DNA of 15,264 bases, taken from Burkholderiales bacterium. Its GTDB lineage: Bacteria; Pseudomonadota; Gammaproteobacteria; Burkholderiales; Casimicrobiaceae. The notes beneath the pieces are model-generated. The model made no database searches and was not told the origin of the DNA. It saw nothing but the letters and a program-made list of their open reading frames with translations. The position numbers and the translations under genes are program-made. The first letter of the stretch is position 1. The number at the start of each line of letters is the position of its first letter. The DNA lies in assembly GCA_031257235.1 (NCBI GenBank), contig JAIRPA010000159.1, positions 1-15,264 of the forward strand. The letters are read 5' to 3'. Shown piece after piece: positions 11,728-15,264 of the stretch.

Positions 11728-13797
11728 ATGTCCGATCTTTTTGATCATTTGCCCGACACCCCCATTCACCCCATTTCAGAACCCGATGCCCAAAAGCGTT
11801 TAGAGGACTTAAAACGCAGGGTCGCCGAACACGATTACCACTATTATGTTGAAGACGCGCCCACCATCTCCGATTACGAATACGACGCGCTTTTTCGTGA
11901 AATCCAAACGTTGGAACAAGCGTTTCCTTCATTGCTGACGAGCGATTCGCCCACCCAACGTGTCGGCGGCGCCCCTTTGCCCGCGTTTGCTTCTGCCGTG
12001 CATCATGTGCCGATGCTCTCTTTGTCCAATGCGTTTACCGATGATGAAATTGTTGCGTTTGACAAGCGTGTGCGCGAGGCTTTGGACAACCATGATCACG
12101 CCGGCGATTTGGAATACGATTGCGGCGTTAAGTTTGACGGGCTTGCCGTCAATTTGCGTTTTGAGCACGGGGTGTTTGTGAACGGTGCCACACGCGGTGA
12201 CGGCATCACCGGTGAAGACATCACCGCCAACTTAAAAACCATCCGTTCGATTCCGTTAAGCCTTGCCGACGCGCCGCCTTTAATTGAGGTGCGTGGTGAA
12301 GTGTTGATGCAGAAAAAAGATTTTGAAACCTTAAACGCGCAGCAATTGTCTCGCGGAGAAAAAACGTTTGTGAATCCGCGCAACGCGGCGGCAGGATCGT
12401 TGCGGCAGCTTGATCCCAAAATCACGGCAGAAAGAAGACTGACTTTTTTTGCCTATGGGGTCGGCGAAACCGATTGGGGGCAATGGTCACCGCCTCCAAC
12501 GCAAAGTCTATTATTGGCATGGTTGAGTCGCCACCGGTTTTTAATCGGCGACGAACGAACGGTGGCGCGGTCGGTCGATGAGCTCTTGGCGTTTTATCGC
12601 GGCATTCAACAAAAAAGAAACGATCTTCCTTACGCGATTGACGGCGTTGTGTATAAAGTCAACCCGTTTCACCTGCAACCCATCATCGGCTTTGTGTCAC
12701 GCGCGCCGCGTTTTGCCGTGGCGCACAAATTTCCTGCCGAAGAAATGAAATCCGTCATCTTGGATATTGACGTTCAAGTCGGGCGCACGGGAGTATTAAC
12801 GCCGGTAGCGCGATTACAACCTACGTTTGTTGGCGGTGTGACCGTGACCAACGCCACCTTGCATAACGAAGACGAGATACGCGAAAAAAACATAAAAATC
12901 GGAGATACCGTGATCGTGCGCCGCGCCGGAGACGTGATCCCCGAAGTCGCACGTGTGGTTTTGGAGGCGCGCCCGAATGACGCGCGTGATTTTGTGATGC
13001 CCAAGACGTGTCCCGTGTGCGGTTCTCGGGTGATTCGCCAAGAAGACGAAGCCGCGGCACGGTGTACGGGCGGGCTTTATTGTGCCGCGCAAAGAAAGCA
13101 GGCGTTATTACATTTTGCCTCGCGTCGCGCGATGGACATCGAAGGGTTGGGTGAAAAAGTTGTCGATCAGTTGGTCAATCAATCTTTAATACAAACGCCG
13201 GCGGATATTTATCGGCTGACGTTAGAGACGGTTGCGGCACTCGATCGCATGGCAGAAAAAAGCGCGGCCAATTTACTTGCCGCCATCGAAAAGAGCAAAC
13301 ACACCACGCTTGCGCGCTTTATCTTTGCCTTGGGGATACGTCACGTGGGCGAACAAACCGCGCGCGATCTGGCGCAATCGTTGGGCTCATTAGAGGCGTT
13401 GATGCGTGCTTCCCTTGAACAATTGTTGGCGGTGTACGATGTGGGCGAAGTGATTGCCCAAAGTATTTTGCGTTTTTTCTCGGAGCCGCACAATCGTGAA
13501 GTCTTGGATCAGTTACTAAAAGCCGGCATTCATTGGGAGTCCCCGTCGATCACGGGAGGCACAGGCGTTTTATCCGGGAAAATTTTTGTCTTGACCGGGA
13601 CACTCCCGACCTTGAGCCGGATGGAAGCCACCCAATTGATTGAGGCGGCGGGCGGCAAAGTTTCCGGCAGCGTCTCCAAGAAATCCCATTATGTCTTGGC
13701 GGGCGAAAACCCAGGCAGTACGCTGGCTAAAGCAGAAGCATTGAATATTACGATTATTGATGAGGCGCGATTAAAAGCGTTACTTTTAGGGGCATAA
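11728..13797 (+). CDS. ligA: NAD-dependent DNA ligase
   Basis: A 689-residue enzyme that seals nicks in DNA during replication and repair using NAD+. The N-terminal NAD-binding Ia domain (EHDYHYYVEDAP near 35-46) precedes the adenylation domain with the nucleophile Lys135 in KFDG (135-138). An OB-fold follows, then a four-cysteine zinc site (Cys428, Cys431, Cys446, Cys452), helix-hairpin-helix repeats (about 470-590) and a C-terminal BRCT domain (about 614-689, starting VLSGKIFVLTGT). All expected domains are present and the length is normal for the family. It follows zipA by 39 bp on the same strand, and galU starts 3 bp after its stop, so the three genes look like one operon. Confidence 0.97.
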   Translation: MSDLFDHLPDTPIHPISEPDAQKRLEDLKRRVAEHDYHYYVEDAPTISDYEYDALFREIQTLEQAFPSLLTSDSPTQRVGGAPLPAFASAVHHVPMLSLSNAFTDDEIVAFDKRVREALDNHDHAGDLEYDCGVKFDGLAVNLRFEHGVFVNGATRGDGITGEDITANLKTIRSIPLSLADAPPLIEVRGEVLMQKKDFETLNAQQLSRGEKTFVNPRNAAAGSLRQLDPKITAERRLTFFAYGVGETDWGQWSPPPTQSLLLAWLSRHRFLIGDERTVARSVDELLAFYRGIQQKRNDLPYAIDGVVYKVNPFHLQPIIGFVSRAPRFAVAHKFPAEEMKSVILDIDVQVGRTGVLTPVARLQPTFVGGVTVTNATLHNEDEIREKNIKIGDTVIVRRAGDVIPEVARVVLEARPNDARDFVMPKTCPVCGSRVIRQEDEAAARCTGGLYCAAQRKQALLHFASRRAMDIEGLGEKVVDQLVNQSLIQTPADIYRLTLETVAALDRMAEKSAANLLAAIEKSKHTTLARFIFALGIRHVGEQTARDLAQSLGSLEALMRASLEQLLAVYDVGEVIAQSILRFFSEPHNREVLDQLLKAGIHWESPSITGGTGVLSGKIFVLTGTLPTLSRMEATQLIEAAGGKVSGSVSKKSHYVLAGENPGSTLAKAEALNITIIDEARLKALLLGA

Positions 13798-13800
13798 ACC

Positions 13801-14676
13801 ATGAAAATTTCCAAAGCTATTTTTCCGGTCGCGGGGTTTGGCAGTCGTTTTTTGCCGGCGACTAAAGCCAGTCCCAAAGAAATGTTGCCGATTGTCGATA
13901 AGCCTTTGATTCAATACGCCGTGGAAGAAGCGGCGGCGGCGGGGATCACCGATTTTATCTTCATCACCGGTCGGAACAAACGCGCGATTGAAGATCATTT
14001 CGATAAAGCCTACGAGCTTGAAAACGAGCTCGCGCTTAAAAATAAATCGACCTTATTAAACATTGTCCAAAGCGTGATGCCTGCCGGCACCAATTGTATT
14101 TATATTCGTCAACCGCAACCCTTGGGGCTGGGGCATGCGGTGTTGTGTGCGGCGCATGTGGTTTCCGATGAACCCTTTGCGGTGATCTTGGCGGACGATT
14201 TGATTCGCGCCCAAGAGCCGGTATTAAAACAAATGGTGGCGCGCGCCGAACATTTCTCTTCCTCGATCATTGGGGTGATGGATGTTCCGCCGGATGAAAC
14301 GGATCGTTACGGAATTGTAGAAACCAAAAGCGCGGACGCTCGTCTAAACACCATGCCGATCACGCGCATCATCGAGAAACCCAAAAAAGGGTTGACCCGT
14401 TCTACCTTGGCGGTCGTCGGGCGTTACATCTTGTCGCCGCGCATCTTCCCGATATTGGCGGATTTGCCCATCGGTGCGATCGGAGAAATTCAATTGACCG
14501 ACGGCATCGCGCGGCTACTCCAACACGAGCCGGTCATGGCGTATCGCTTTGACGGGCGACGCTATGATTGCGGTGATAAGTCCGGGTATCTTGAAGCCAC
14601 CGTGGATTACGGTTTGGCGCACCCTGAAACGGGCGAACGTTTTAAGCGTTTCTTAAAAACCCTGAATATTTCTTGA
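13801..14676 (+). CDS. galU: UTP--glucose-1-phosphate uridylyltransferase
   Basis: A 291-residue nucleotidyltransferase making UDP-glucose from UTP and glucose-1-phosphate, a precursor for surface polysaccharides. The N-terminal signature AGFGSRFLPATKASPKEML (11-29) is the GalU nucleotide-binding motif; IVDKPLIQYAVEEA follows, then LADDL for metal binding, EKPKKG, and GEIQLTDGI near the C-terminus. A ribosome binding site AGGGGC precedes the ATG. The gene starts 3 bp after ligA, so it is probably translated from the same transcript. Length and motifs are normal. Confidence 0.96.
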   Translation: MKISKAIFPVAGFGSRFLPATKASPKEMLPIVDKPLIQYAVEEAAAAGITDFIFITGRNKRAIEDHFDKAYELENELALKNKSTLLNIVQSVMPAGTNCIYIRQPQPLGLGHAVLCAAHVVSDEPFAVILADDLIRAQEPVLKQMVARAEHFSSSIIGVMDVPPDETDRYGIVETKSADARLNTMPITRIIEKPKKGLTRSTLAVVGRYILSPRIFPILADLPIGAIGEIQLTDGIARLLQHEPVMAYRFDGRRYDCGDKSGYLEATVDYGLAHPETGERFKRFLKTLNIS

Positions 14677-14742
14677 CCCAAACCCGTGTGTTTTTGTTTG
14701 TATGAAATAGGATCGTCGCGCCACTTTTAGAGGAAACAACAC

Positions 14743-15264
14743 ATGACTTTAAACGAACTTCGATATTTTATTGCCGTCGCCCGTGAGAAAAATTTTGGGC
14801 GCGCCGCCAACAAATGCTTTGTCACTCAGCCGGCTCTTTCGATTGCCATTCAAAAGCTCGAAGAAGAATTGGGCGTGGTGTTGTTTGAGCGCGGCAAGTC
14901 TGAAATATATTTAACGCCGATTGGCGAACAATTGTTGTTGCCGGCAACGCACATCTTAGACAGCGCGAAGTCGTTCAAAGAACAAGCCCGCGCCTGCGCC
15001 AATCCGCTTGAAGGCGCGTTAAAGCTGGGCGTTATTTTTACGGTGGCGCCTTATCTTTTGCCCGACCTGATTCCCGCGTTACACGCCATCGCGCCATTGA
15101 TGCCGCTTGATCTTGAGGAAAATCTCACTGAAAATCTCGAAACCGCTTTGTCGGTCGGGGAGGTTGACGCCGCAATCATTGCCTTGCCCTACGAACAGCC
15201 CGGCATCATCACCGAATTTTTATACGATGAATCTTTTTGCGTGGTGGTGCCCAAAGATCATCCG
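14743..15264 (+). CDS. oxyR: OxyR-like LysR-family transcription regulator (3' end outside window)
   Basis: The first 174 codons of a LysR-type regulator, cut by the window edge. The N-terminal winged helix-turn-helix (about 1-60) contains NFGRAANKCFVTQPALSIAI; the effector domain begins near 90. The match to OxyR is strong by eye: LRYFIAVAREKNFGRAA, PYLLPDLIPALH, and the later YDESFCVVVPKDHP correspond to the same regions of known OxyR proteins, especially the betaproteobacterial type. OxyR senses hydrogen peroxide through two cysteines near residues 199 and 208, which lie beyond the edge and cannot be checked. The ribosome binding site AGAGGA lies about 8 bp before the ATG. Transcription is probably separate from galU, from which it is 66 bp away. 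Confidence 0.85.
   Translation, partial: MTLNELRYFIAVAREKNFGRAANKCFVTQPALSIAIQKLEEELGVVLFERGKSEIYLTPIGEQLLLPATHILDSAKSFKEQARACANPLEGALKLGVIFTVAPYLLPDLIPALHAIAPLMPLDLEENLTENLETALSVGEVDAAIIALPYEQPGIITEFLYDESFCVVVPKDHP

Overview
The window looks like a chromosomal segment of a proteobacterium, most likely a betaproteobacterium or a close relative. The reasons are the cluster argS - SPOR-domain protein - dsbA, a ZipA-like gene directly upstream of ligA, a YhdP/AsmA-type envelope protein, a fused chorismate mutase-prephenate dehydratase (PheA) followed by TyrA, and an OxyR-type LysR regulator. Base composition by eye is close to half G+C. Taxonomy is inferred from gene content only.

Layout. Positions 1-889 hold the C-terminal end of a yhdP-like gene (+). 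Positions 890-1212 are a compound repeat region. Positions 1213-4673 (minus strand) hold a three-gene nitrogenase-like cassette, read H (4673-3894), D-like (3897-2497), K-like (2355-1213). H and D overlap by 4 bp. D and K are separated by 141 bp containing a hairpin repeat. Positions 4674-5139 hold the presumed cassette promoter region, with a near-consensus FNR box, and another long repeat element that includes a perfect heptamer tandem array. Next come pheA-tyrA (+, overlapping ATGA), then dsbA, a SPOR protein and argS (all minus), a fourth repeat element between divergent argS and zipA, then zipA-ligA-galU (+), and the start of an oxyR-like gene running off the right edge.

The most interesting content is the nitrogenase-like cassette. 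Its Fe-protein subunit keeps the P-loop and both [4Fe-4S] cysteines. Its D-like and K-like subunits keep recognisable NifD/NifK landmarks but are short and diverged. By eye, the K-like subunit lacks one of the three P-cluster cysteines. No nifB, nifE or nifN is present in the window. It therefore resembles the uncharacterised nitrogenase-like reductases rather than a nitrogenase, and its substrate cannot be told from sequence.

The second notable feature is a repeat family, seen three times in full or compound form and once in part. It has G-rich heptamer arms and conserved hairpins whose stem bases change in compensating pairs from copy to copy. Three of the four copies flank or interrupt the nitrogenase-like cassette, which suggests that the cassette was inserted or reshaped with these elements.

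The remaining genes are ordinary housekeeping functions: aromatic amino acid synthesis, periplasmic disulfide formation, arginyl-tRNA charging, division, DNA ligation, UDP-glucose synthesis and peroxide response.
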